A DNA stretch of 16,578 bases from Oscillospiraceae bacterium. Its GTDB lineage: Bacteria; Bacillota; Clostridia; Oscillospirales; Ruminococcaceae. Numbering within the stretch: position 1 is the first letter of the stretch; each line of letters begins with the position of its first letter. This document shows, in pieces, positions 8,024 to 14,857 of the stretch. The notes beneath the pieces are model-generated. The model was not told the DNA's origin, did no database searches, and saw nothing but the letters and a program-made list of their open reading frames with translations. The position numbers and the translations under genes are program-made. The stretch spans positions 1 to 16,578 of the forward strand of contig JAFLUJ010000168.1 in the NCBI GenBank assembly GCA_022511485.1, read 5' to 3'.

Positions 8024-8059
8024 TTGCCGTTTTTGAAATAATATGATATAATTATACCA
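8024..8059 (+). promoter_or_regulatory. HD-GYP receptor gene promoter
   Basis: TTGCCG (8024-8029), a 17-base spacer and extended -10 TGATATAAT (TATAAT at 8047-8052). TGATATAATTATACCA (8044-8059) matches the LysR promoter palindrome at 15 of 16 positions. The start of transcription is near 8059, leaving a leader of only about 45 bases, too short for a known c-di-GMP riboswitch. Confidence 0.7.
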
Positions 8060-8077
8060 AACTTTATTTCAAATTCC

Positions 8078-8103
8078 AAAAGGAGACCGCTCGCCTAAAG
8101 AGC
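8078..8103 (+). promoter_or_regulatory. Distant Shine-Dalgarno with small hairpin before the HD-GYP gene start
   Basis: AAAAGGAG (8078-8085) is the only good ribosome binding site but lies 18 bases before the ATG at 8104. GCTC (8089-8092) and GAGC (8100-8103) can pair around a 7-base loop. This would fold out 15 of those bases and place the start next to the stem. No in-frame ATG, GTG or TTG exists at normal spacing. Confidence 0.45.
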
Positions 8104-11088
8104 ATGATAATAGCTATGAACAGATTTTTCAGGTTAACTGCTGGATTTCTTACCGCAGCAGCGATGCTTTGTCTTACTGCTCCGCAGGCTGCCGCAGATA
8201 ACGAGGAAACACCTTATGTTGTTACAGTGTACAATGAAACCAACGGCTTGCCTACAGGTGAAGCAAACACTGTTTTGCAGACCTCCGACGGATACATATG
8301 GATCGGCAGCTACGGAGGTCTTATCCGCTACGACGGCACATCATTCCGCAACTACAGCACAGAGGGAAGTATCTCCTCAGGCTCGATAAGAGCACTTATG
8401 GAGGATTCCGGACACAGGCTGTGGATAGGTACTAATGATGCCGGCGTTTTTGTTATGGAAAATGATAAATTTACACAGATAGTATCTCCCTCTGACAGCT
8501 CCTTCCTATGCATACGCGATATTATAGAAGGAAGAGACGGCAGGATCTACGCTGCTTCAAACTCCGGTATATGTGAGATCGCGGATGGCAGGATCATTCC
8601 ATGCACCGCTGATGGAGTTTCCGGAAACACCTGCTACTCAATTGCAGAGGATGTTTACGGACGGATATGGGGTTCTATGAATTCGGGAATGTGCGCTGTT
8701 GTCAAGGACGGCGAGCTGCTCCGGCTTTTCTCCTCAGACAAGTTTTTTGACGATAACAGTGAGATATACTGCGCTGAATCCGACAAGGACGGAAATATCA
8801 TTCTCGGCACATCCGGAAACGAAATAGCTGTCCTCAGCTTTACCTCAGAGGAGTTTGACGGATTTGAGATACGATATATAAAAACAGGAAACGTTATGAC
8901 CCATAACCGCATAGATATGACCGATGACGGCAAAATGCTGGTAAGCGGTCTCCAGGGCTTCGCTATGATAAATACAGACGGCTCGGTTCGCCAGTTCGGA
9001 GAGCGTTACAAAGCCATGTCTCTGAACGCCGCCTGCTATGATTACGAAGATAACATCTGGCTTGCATCCTCGATCTACGGCGTCATCAAATATACCGAGG
9101 GATGCTTTGAAGCAGTGGGTCTGGAAGCGGACATGGAGGGTGTTACAGTAAATGCTGTCACCGTCCTGAACAACGGAGTCTGCTATGCCGGAACGGACAC
9201 GGGTCTTATTATGTTCAGACTTGGCGGAGCAAGACTTGAAAATGAACTTACCGAAATGCTTGACGGAGTTCGTATACGTCACATAATAGCTGACAGCAGC
9301 GGAAATGTATGGATAGCTACTTATTCGGAGTACTCCGTTATATGCTATGAACCGAATAGTGAGGAAATAACTCTTTACGACCCGGGTAACGGTCTTATCG
9401 GAGACAGAGTGAGAGTTTTGCAGGAGCTTTCCGACGGCAGTATCGCAGTGGGAACGCAGACAGGCGTCAGCATTATCAAAAACGGACGGGTAATAAAAAG
9501 CTACGGTGAAGATGACGGAATGGAAAATGCTTCGATCCTTTGCTTTGCCGAGGGCGATAACGGAGTGCTGTTTGCAGGAACTGACGGCGACGGAATATAT
9601 GAGCTGGGCGGCGAAAGGACGATACATCACAGCTTTGACGAGGGACTGGGGGAAGGCGTTGTTCTTCGTATGCTGAAGAACTCCGCCGGGAACGGCTATT
9701 TCGTCAGTGCAGGAAGCAGTCTTTACTACTGGGAAAACGGCATATTCCGGAAGCTTACAAACTACGTAGGCGCAGCAGGAAGCATTTTCGATCTCTATGA
9801 CCGGGACGGCATACTTTGGGTAATGCAGAACAACGGTGTGTTTGCTGTCAATAAGTCCGAACTGCTTGACGGCAATGCTGCCGATGCTTCTGAATACGGA
9901 TTCAGCTACGGACTGACCGGCTCGCTCAATGCCAATACATGGAGCTTCCTTACCGATGACGGAAAGCTGTATATCCCTACAAGAAATGGTATAAGTCTGT
10001 TCGCCTTCAAGGGGACGGAAAGCCGTCTGCCGGAAGCTATAATAAGCAGTATAAGTGTTGACGATACAGTCTATGAGCATCCGGACGCTGTAACACTGAA
10101 AAGTAATGTTCAGCGTATAACTATTGATTTTGCAGCGCTGTCATTTACTGATACATCAAATCTTTCGCTGGTATACAGTCTCGAAGGCTTTGACGAAAAA
10201 TCATTTTCTCTTGAAAGTGGTAAAAGCGGAAGCGTAAGCTATACTAATCTGCCGGGAGGATCATATAATTTCAAGCTTCTTATTTACGATACTGACAGAC
10301 CAGGAGTTATGCGTACTGTTGATCTGGAGATCATAAAAGAAAAAAAGCTCAGTGAATATCCTTTGTTCTGGGCAGCGGCAGCGATCCTTCTTATAGCGAT
10401 ATTCAGCGGGATAGTTTTCCTGCTTCTCCGCATAAAGCTGGAACGGGCAAGACGCAGACAAAGGGAATATCAGCAGATACTGGAGCAGTCACTGCTTTGC
10501 TTTGCAAAGGCTATTGACGCAAAGGACAGATACACCAACGGACATTCCGCACGTGTGGCGTACTATTCAAGGGAGCTTGCCAGACGTCTGGGCAATGACG
10601 ATCAGTCCTGCGAGCATATTTATTATGTGGCTCTGCTCCACGATATAGGAAAAATAGGCATACCGGACAGTATCCTTAACAAGCCGGAAAAGCTCACTGC
10701 CGATGAAGAGGAAGTAATGCGGAAGCATCCTGTTATTGGCGGAGAGATACTTAAGGATTTTTCCGCTCTGTCAGATATTTCGGACGGAGCAATGTATCAC
10801 CATGAGCGTCTTGACGGAAAGGGATACTGCGGCGGACTTTCCGGAGAGGACATTCCCTATGTTGCAAAGATAATAAGCGTAGCGGATACCTATGACGCGA
10901 TGGCAAGCGACAGATGCTACCGGAAGGCGCTTCCCCAGGAGGTAATTGTTGAGGAGCTGAAAAAATACAGCGGTACTCAGCTTGACCCTCAGGTAGTCGT
11001 TCATATGCTTGATATGATAGAGGAAAAGTTTGCTCCGGTGGATATTAAGGGAATTGTTTTTGCAGACAGCGGAGAAATGACTTTTTGA
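8104..11088 (+). CDS. Propeller-ectodomain receptor with HD-GYP c-di-GMP phosphodiesterase domain
   Basis: A 994-residue membrane receptor. Residues about 1-32 form a signal peptide (hydrophobic core, then AAADNEE). About 14 repeats of the two-component-regulator propeller type follow to about 640; one example is GYIWIGSYGGLIRYDG. This is enough for two seven-bladed propellers. A Y_Y_Y domain (about 645-745) and one membrane helix (about 753-777) lead to a cytoplasmic HD-GYP domain (about 800-970). Visible metal and catalytic residues are His814, His846-Asp847 in HDIGKIGIP, and His899-His900 in HHERLDGKG. The name-giving GYP is GYC (907-909). The ectodomain layout is that of Bacteroides hybrid two-component glycan sensors, but the output is c-di-GMP hydrolysis (to pGpG or GMP) instead of a kinase. 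A carbohydrate ligand is therefore plausible but inferred. The ATG at 8104 is used; ATG at 8116 is an alternative. Confidence 0.93.
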   Translation: MIIAMNRFFRLTAGFLTAAAMLCLTAPQAAADNEETPYVVTVYNETNGLPTGEANTVLQTSDGYIWIGSYGGLIRYDGTSFRNYSTEGSISSGSIRALMEDSGHRLWIGTNDAGVFVMENDKFTQIVSPSDSSFLCIRDIIEGRDGRIYAASNSGICEIADGRIIPCTADGVSGNTCYSIAEDVYGRIWGSMNSGMCAVVKDGELLRLFSSDKFFDDNSEIYCAESDKDGNIILGTSGNEIAVLSFTSEEFDGFEIRYIKTGNVMTHNRIDMTDDGKMLVSGLQGFAMINTDGSVRQFGERYKAMSLNAACYDYEDNIWLASSIYGVIKYTEGCFEAVGLEADMEGVTVNAVTVLNNGVCYAGTDTGLIMFRLGGARLENELTEMLDGVRIRHIIADSSGNVWIATYSEYSVICYEPNSEEITLYDPGNGLIGDRVRVLQELSDGSIAVGTQTGVSIIKNGRVIKSYGEDDGMENASILCFAEGDNGVLFAGTDGDGIYELGGERTIHHSFDEGLGEGVVLRMLKNSAGNGYFVSAGSSLYYWENGIFRKLTNYVGAAGSIFDLYDRDGILWVMQNNGVFAVNKSELLDGNAADASEYGFSYGLTGSLNANTWSFLTDDGKLYIPTRNGISLFAFKGTESRLPEAIISSISVDDTVYEHPDAVTLKSNVQRITIDFAALSFTDTSNLSLVYSLEGFDEKSFSLESGKSGSVSYTNLPGGSYNFKLLIYDTDRPGVMRTVDLEIIKEKKLSEYPLFWAAAAILLIAIFSGIVFLLLRIKLERARRRQREYQQILEQSLLCFAKAIDAKDRYTNGHSARVAYYSRELARRLGNDDQSCEHIYYVALLHDIGKIGIPDSILNKPEKLTADEEEVMRKHPVIGGEILKDFSALSDISDGAMYHHERLDGKGYCGGLSGEDIPYVAKIISVADTYDAMASDRCYRKALPQEVIVEELKKYSGTQLDPQVVVHMLDMIEEKFAPVDIKGIVFADSGEMTF

Positions 11089-11098
11089 GTTATATGTA

Positions 11099-11444
11099 AA
11101 AAGGGACTGCTGCACAGAACTGTTTCATAAATGGATTATATTATGAATAGTAAAGCAGATCATAATTTAGTATATTGTTCCTGCGCTCATATCGGGGGAG
11201 ACCCTTTTGAAAAAGGGTCTCCCCCGAACCCCCTCACTAAAACTTTTATACATTTTTGAAGCAGGAGGGCTTGCCCTCCTGCTTCAAAAATTTAACAAAG
11301 TCTTTGGAAAGGGGTCTGGGGAATAACCTTTCTTCAGAAAGGTTTTCCCCAGTAAGAGTACAAAAATAATGTGCCAAATTATGATTTACATTATTGCTCA
11401 CGATATATTCACTATTGAAACAGTTCTGTGCAGCAGTCCCTTTT
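11099..11444. repeat. 346-bp palindromic intergenic element with 29-bp terminal inverted repeats and three hairpins
   Basis: The ends 11099-11127 and 11416-11444 are perfect 29-bp inverted repeats. Pairing continues imperfectly inward to about 11191 and 11353, including ATCATAATTT (11159-11168) against AAATTATGAT (11376-11385). Inside are hairpin A (11192-11227, 16-17 bp stem), hairpin B (11253-11290, 18 bp stem) and hairpin C (11316-11352, 16 bp with one bulge). The centre of B falls on the exact midpoint of the element, and A and C are mirror images in place and related in sequence. No reading frame fits a transposase. It fills the space between the 3' ends of two convergent genes. It resembles a MITE or a BIME-like repeat; no clear target-site duplication was found. 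A related hairpin opens the window at 4-41, so the unit is dispersed. It may limit convergent transcription, but no uridine runs follow the stems. Confidence 0.85.
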
Positions 11445-11457
11445 ATATATCTCCTTG

Positions 11458-12309
11458 CTATCTTTCAGTACCGCCCTGACCGTTGAAACTTGTTATTACA
11501 AAGACGGTGGAAACATCGTCCGGGTTGATAGCAAGATTTATTATGGCATATTTGGAAAGTCCGCTGTCCTCCATGCCCACCGATTCCACTGTGCCGATAA
11601 GCTGATTTGCAGGGAAGGTCTCGCTTCCGGAGGTAATAATAATGTCTCCCTCCTCAATATCGGAGGTCTTGCTGATGTAGTTCATGCGGCACTGTCCGTT
11701 TTCTGCAAATTCGTAATCTCCCTCGATTATGCCCGTTGCCTTTGAACGGACTGCTGTAACTCCAACAGCAGTCTTGGGAGAATATAACGTCCGCACCTTG
11801 CTTGTGCTTCTGGATACGTCATAGCAGACGCCAACAAGTCCCGATGATGTTATTACCGGATCGTATGGAGAGACACCATCGTCGCTTCCCTTATCAATGG
11901 TGAAGGAGTGGTAGGGATCGTTTGTTGTTCTTGCAATAACAGTGCAGGGAGCGGAAAAAACATAATCGTCATATTCCTCTTTAAGCTCCAGCATGACCCG
12001 GAGCTGTTCATTTTCACGAGCAATTATATCGTAATCAATAATATCGTTGTAAATTTCGTTGAGAGTGTTTTTCAGTTCGATATTTTCGTTATAATATTTC
12101 TCCGCGTTAAAAAGCATATCAAGAGTGGAAGTCACTCTGTTTGAAATTCCGGTGGAGAATTTCTGGAATGGTTCAAAAATATATCCGAAAACAGATGCGC
12201 TGTCGGTAGTGTATCCGCCCTGGGTCAGTGAAAATATCATAACTCCCACTATCACTGCCATGACCGCTACAAGTATTTTAAATTTTGTTGTTCCAAAAAA
12301 GTCTTTCAC
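11458..12309 (-). CDS. mreC: Rod shape-determining protein MreC
   Basis: A 283-residue protein. MreC is a bitopic scaffold of the elongation machinery that links the MreB filament system to the PBP2/RodA wall synthases outside the membrane. Residues about 11-29 form the single membrane helix, about 68-110 a coiled coil (NENIELKNTLNEIYND), and the rest the beta-rich MreC core with TTNDPYHSFTIDKGSDDGV and GLVGVCYDVS. The start is GTG (12307-12309) with GGAAGGAG about 10 bases before it. It is last in the mre cluster, after the six-helix membrane protein, and is followed by the 346-bp repeat rather than by mreD or a PBP2 gene. The membrane gene upstream ends 69 bases away, so they are probably co-transcribed. 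Confidence 0.93.
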   Translation of the reverse strand: MKDFFGTTKFKILVAVMAVIVGVMIFSLTQGGYTTDSASVFGYIFEPFQKFSTGISNRVTSTLDMLFNAEKYYNENIELKNTLNEIYNDIIDYDIIARENEQLRVMLELKEEYDDYVFSAPCTVIARTTNDPYHSFTIDKGSDDGVSPYDPVITSSGLVGVCYDVSRSTSKVRTLYSPKTAVGVTAVRSKATGIIEGDYEFAENGQCRMNYISKTSDIEEGDIIITSGSETFPANQLIGTVESVGMEDSGLSKYAIINLAINPDDVSTVFVITSFNGQGGTER

Positions 12310-12378
12310 AGGACGTACACTCCTTCCCTATTAGAAATCAGAAATTCAGAAGCAAGAGGCAAGAATTTCAGTAATTTT

Positions 12379-12996
12379 TTATGTGACCGCGATCAGGACC
12401 AGATCAGCGCCGACACCGCAAAGCAGCATTATCAATGAGCTTAAGACTGCATTTCCCTTAGGCGGGATATTTTTTGATAAGTATATTTTCTTTACAGCAA
12501 AAGCTGAAAGGACAATAAGAATAATTTTTATCGCCGCCATAATTATAAAGGTGACAAACAGCTTATTATAGCCGCCTGTGTAATAAGTTCCTTCATAACG
12601 CCTTTCCTGTTCTCTCCATATAAAATCATTGGCGGATAAATTTACTATTAAAATGCAGAGCAGCATTGACGCCTGCGACAGTCCCAATGAAAATGACTCG
12701 GCAATTTTTGCTTCCGATATATATTTAGATAGAATACTGCGGTACAGAAGAATTGGGATAATAAACACCGCTATAGTGCAGATGATCTCCAGCACAGGAA
12801 GCCGGGAAGCGATGGATATTATTACAGGAAACGCACAGGCAAAAAATGCTCCCAGATTTGCAGCAAGTCCGATCACAAAGCCCACCGTTTCGGATCTCCT
12901 CATTCTATATTTAACGGCAAAAATTACGATAGGGACGAAAGCACAGATATAGTATATTGCTTTTGCGATATTCATTTTAAGTATGATTTCTTCCAT
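12379..12996 (-). CDS. Six-helix membrane protein between mreB and mreC (possible MreD substitute)
   Basis: Not recognised as a named family. The protein is 205 residues from ATG 12994-12996, preceded by AAAGGGACGG. A TTG at 13020 would add eight residues but has no better site. Six hydrophobic segments are visible: about 9-29, 38-60, 67-87, 101-121, 146-167 and 182-203. A polar, Tyr-rich loop (about 124-145, REQERRYEGTYYTGGY) lies between helices four and five. MreD is normally a 160-180 residue protein with five or six helices encoded after mreC. This one is larger and precedes mreC, yet no other MreD candidate is in the cluster. It could be a divergent MreD or an unrelated lineage-specific partner; I favour a rod-complex role only from its position. 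Confidence 0.7.
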   Translation of the reverse strand: MEEIILKMNIAKAIYYICAFVPIVIFAVKYRMRRSETVGFVIGLAANLGAFFACAFPVIISIASRLPVLEIICTIAVFIIPILLYRSILSKYISEAKIAESFSLGLSQASMLLCILIVNLSANDFIWREQERRYEGTYYTGGYNKLFVTFIIMAAIKIILIVLSAFAVKKIYLSKNIPPKGNAVLSSLIMLLCGVGADLVLIAVT

Positions 12997-13024
12997 ATGC
13001 ACCGTCCCTTTAATGTCCAAAACG

Positions 13025-13058
13025 GGCGGAAAAGACTGAGATATTATCCTTTTCCGCC
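13025..13058 (-). other. Strong hairpin in the mreB to membrane-protein gap (possible attenuator)
   Basis: GGCGGAAAAG (13025-13034) and CTTTTCCGCC (13049-13058) form a perfect 10-bp stem with a 14-base loop. On the minus-strand mRNA the stem is followed by CGTTTTGG, only four uridines, so it is a weak terminator at best. It lies between mreB and the downstream genes and could lower their transcription relative to mreB or protect the mreB 3' end. A smaller CCCCT/AGGGG stem lies at about 13085-13096. No separate promoter is obvious in this gap. Confidence 0.5.
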
Positions 13059-13161
13059 TTATGATTTATTTATTTTTCACTCGCCCCCTTGAGGGGACAT
13101 AATTTTTTAAGAATTATTGTTAATTAAATTTGGGGGTGATAAGGGTGCAGGATCATCCTGA

Positions 13162-14178
13162 TTAATAGTATTTAGAATCGTCGTTGAGAACCTCGCGGAG
13201 ACGTTCGATGTCCTCCAGTACCTTTCCTGTACCGTCGGCGACACAGTCCAGCGGAGTTTCCGCAACATGGACAGGCATACCTGTTTCCTTGTTGATAAGC
13301 TTGTCGAGACCTCTTATCAGCGCTCCGCCGCCTGCGAGGGTAATGCCCTGGTCGATAATATCCGCAGCAAGCTCCGGGGGAGTTTTTTCAAGAGTTACCT
13401 TGATAGCTTCGATAACGTTTGAAAGAGGCTCGGAAAGAGCTTCCCTGATCTCTGCGGAGGTAACAAGGATATTTTCTGGAAGTCCGTTCAGCAGGTTACG
13501 GCCTTTGATCTCCATTTCGGATTCCTGCTCCATAGGGAATGCAGATCCAATTGCGATCTTCACGTTTTCCGCTGTACGCTCACCGATAAGGAGGTTATAT
13601 TTTTTCTTGATATAGTTGATGATGGCTGTATCGAAAGCGTCTCCTGCAACTCTTACGGAGCGGGAGGTAACGATGCCGCCCAGAGAAATAACAGCAACCT
13701 CGGAAGTTCCGCCTCCGATGTCAACGATCATAGATCCCTGAGGCTCGGAAACCGGCAGACCTGCTCCAATAGCAGCAGCCATAGGCTCTTCGATAATGCT
13801 TACCTTTTTAGCTCCTGCGTTTTCAGCGGCTTCCTTTACGGCGCGGCGCTCAACAGCAGTTACTCCGGAGGGGATACATATAATAACGTGAGCCTTGCTG
13901 AACATCGCTCCACGGAGGGCTTTTCTTATAAACTCCTGAAGCATTGTTGTGGTTATCTCAAAGTCGGCGATAACTCCGTCCTTAAGCGGTCTTACCGCAA
14001 CGATAGAGCCGGGAGTACGTCCGATAACGTCCTTTGCCTCCTGACCTACATATTTTGCGCGGTCTGTTCTTGTATCTACAGCCACAACGGAGGGTTCTCG
14101 TATAATAATTCCCTTTCCTCTCATATATACAAGGGTATTTGCAGTACCAAGGTCGATTCCTATCTCTTTTGTGAACAT
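13162..14178 (-). CDS. mreB: Rod shape-determining protein MreB (actin homologue)
   Basis: A 338-residue actin-fold ATPase, the standard length for MreB, which forms membrane-bound filaments that orient lateral wall synthesis. Seen in order are phosphate-1 loop GIDLGTANTLVY (7-18), connecting motif IEEPMAAAIG (129-138), phosphate-2 loop IVDIGGGTSE (151-160) and adenosine motif ITLAGGGALIRGLD (279-292). ATG (14176-14178) follows GGAGG by 10 bases. It has its own strong promoter about 110 bases upstream, between it and the DUF4321 gene. It is followed by a 165-base gap with a hairpin, then the membrane protein and mreC. Rod-complex function implies a cell that elongates to some degree. Confidence 0.98.
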   Translation of the reverse strand: MFTKEIGIDLGTANTLVYMRGKGIIIREPSVVAVDTRTDRAKYVGQEAKDVIGRTPGSIVAVRPLKDGVIADFEITTTMLQEFIRKALRGAMFSKAHVIICIPSGVTAVERRAVKEAAENAGAKKVSIIEEPMAAAIGAGLPVSEPQGSMIVDIGGGTSEVAVISLGGIVTSRSVRVAGDAFDTAIINYIKKKYNLLIGERTAENVKIAIGSAFPMEQESEMEIKGRNLLNGLPENILVTSAEIREALSEPLSNVIEAIKVTLEKTPPELAADIIDQGITLAGGGALIRGLDKLINKETGMPVHVAETPLDCVADGTGKVLEDIERLREVLNDDSKYY

Positions 14179-14294
14179 TATTTTTTAACCTCCAAAATTA
14201 ATTTATATAAAACATAATGTGAATATCATAATATTTTTTCTTGCTTTCCATATTTTGCCCCGAAACCTATCCAAAATATTCTGTCACATATTCT

Positions 14295-14323
14295 ATTATA
14301 TCACTTGAAAAGCAAGTAGACAA
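14295..14323 (-). promoter_or_regulatory. mreB promoter
   Basis: On the minus strand TTGTCT (14318-14323), a 17-base spacer and extended -10 TGATATAAT (TATAAT at 14295-14300). The spacer holds a small inverted repeat, ACTTG-CTTTT-CAAGT, which might be a regulator contact. Transcription should start near 14288. The remaining sequence to the mreB start is AT-rich with no other structure seen. Confidence 0.75.
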
Positions 14324-14428
14324 CAGTTTTTGAAACTTTTTAACCAAATTGTAATTTTTGTTTCTTTCTACAATCGACAGCCTTTTCAGGAGACTTTTTT
14401 AGTGCAGATTTATGACAATAAAATCGGC

Positions 14429-14704
14429 TTAAAGGTTTTTACAAGTCTTATTGTATACGATAAGTGCCACAATAATACATATTATCTGGGCAGGATTTAC
14501 AGTAAGTGTAAATCCGAAGGCAAGCTTGAACACGATCAGGTCAAGCAGCATAGGCGAATCTGTGGCAAGTCCTACGGACATGGGATACGAAAGCCACCAA
14601 AGGAAACCTATCCCCTCGCAGAGCTTTGCAAGCACCGTTCCAAGTACTATCCCTGCCAGCAGAAAAAACAAAAATGCGATAGTCCTTTTTATATCCTTAG
14701 TCAA
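14429..14704 (-). CDS. Small DUF4321-type membrane protein
   Basis: A 91-residue membrane protein that resembles the DUF4321 family, short proteins often encoded next to mreB in Clostridia and of unknown function. Two hydrophobic segments are visible: about 9-27 (AFLFFLLAGIVLGTVLA) and about 72-86 (AQIICIIVALIVY). The segment between contains GFLWWLSYP and the typical KLAFGFTLTVNPA near the second helix. The start is TTG (14702-14704) with AAAGGA 10 bases before it (14715-14720). An ATG directly after that site opens only a five-codon frame. The gene ends about 250 bases before mreB, which has its own promoter, so linkage to the mre operon is by location. Family assignment is from memory of sequence style. 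Confidence 0.8.
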   Translation of the reverse strand: MTKDIKRTIAFLFFLLAGIVLGTVLAKLCEGIGFLWWLSYPMSVGLATDSPMLLDLIVFKLAFGFTLTVNPAQIICIIVALIVYNKTCKNL

Positions 14705-14723
14705 ATTTTATCATTCCTTTCAG

Positions 14724-14739
14724 GCGGGGAAGCCCCCGC
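14724..14739. other. GC-rich hairpin next to the DUF4321 ribosome binding site
   Basis: GCGGGG (14724-14729) and CCCCGC (14734-14739) pair around a 4-base loop. On the minus strand this stem ends 3 bases before the AAAGGA site used by the TTG-start gene. It could tune initiation there; no uridine run marks it as a terminator. Confidence 0.4.
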
Positions 14740-14857
14740 GGGCAGATCGTTGCATACTTTAATTGTAAATAGTAAAATACGACACGGTAATTTACTTGCA
14801 AAGGTATTGTTACTATAGTTAATATAGGGAAGCCCCAGTATCCGGTATATAGTTCTG

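Noticed and set aside
8053..8103. c-di-GMP riboswitch upstream of the HD-GYP gene
   Set aside because: The predicted leader is about 45 bases, too short for GEMM-I or GEMM-II, and no matching motif is seen.
8845..10080. 411-residue minus-strand frame inside the HD-GYP receptor gene
   Set aside because: Antisense shadow of a gene with clear propeller repeats; the composition is biased and no domain is recognisable.
11099..11444. Insertion sequence with transposase or a CRISPR array
   Set aside because: No frame in it is long enough for a transposase. The repeats are inverted and nested, not regularly spaced direct repeats.
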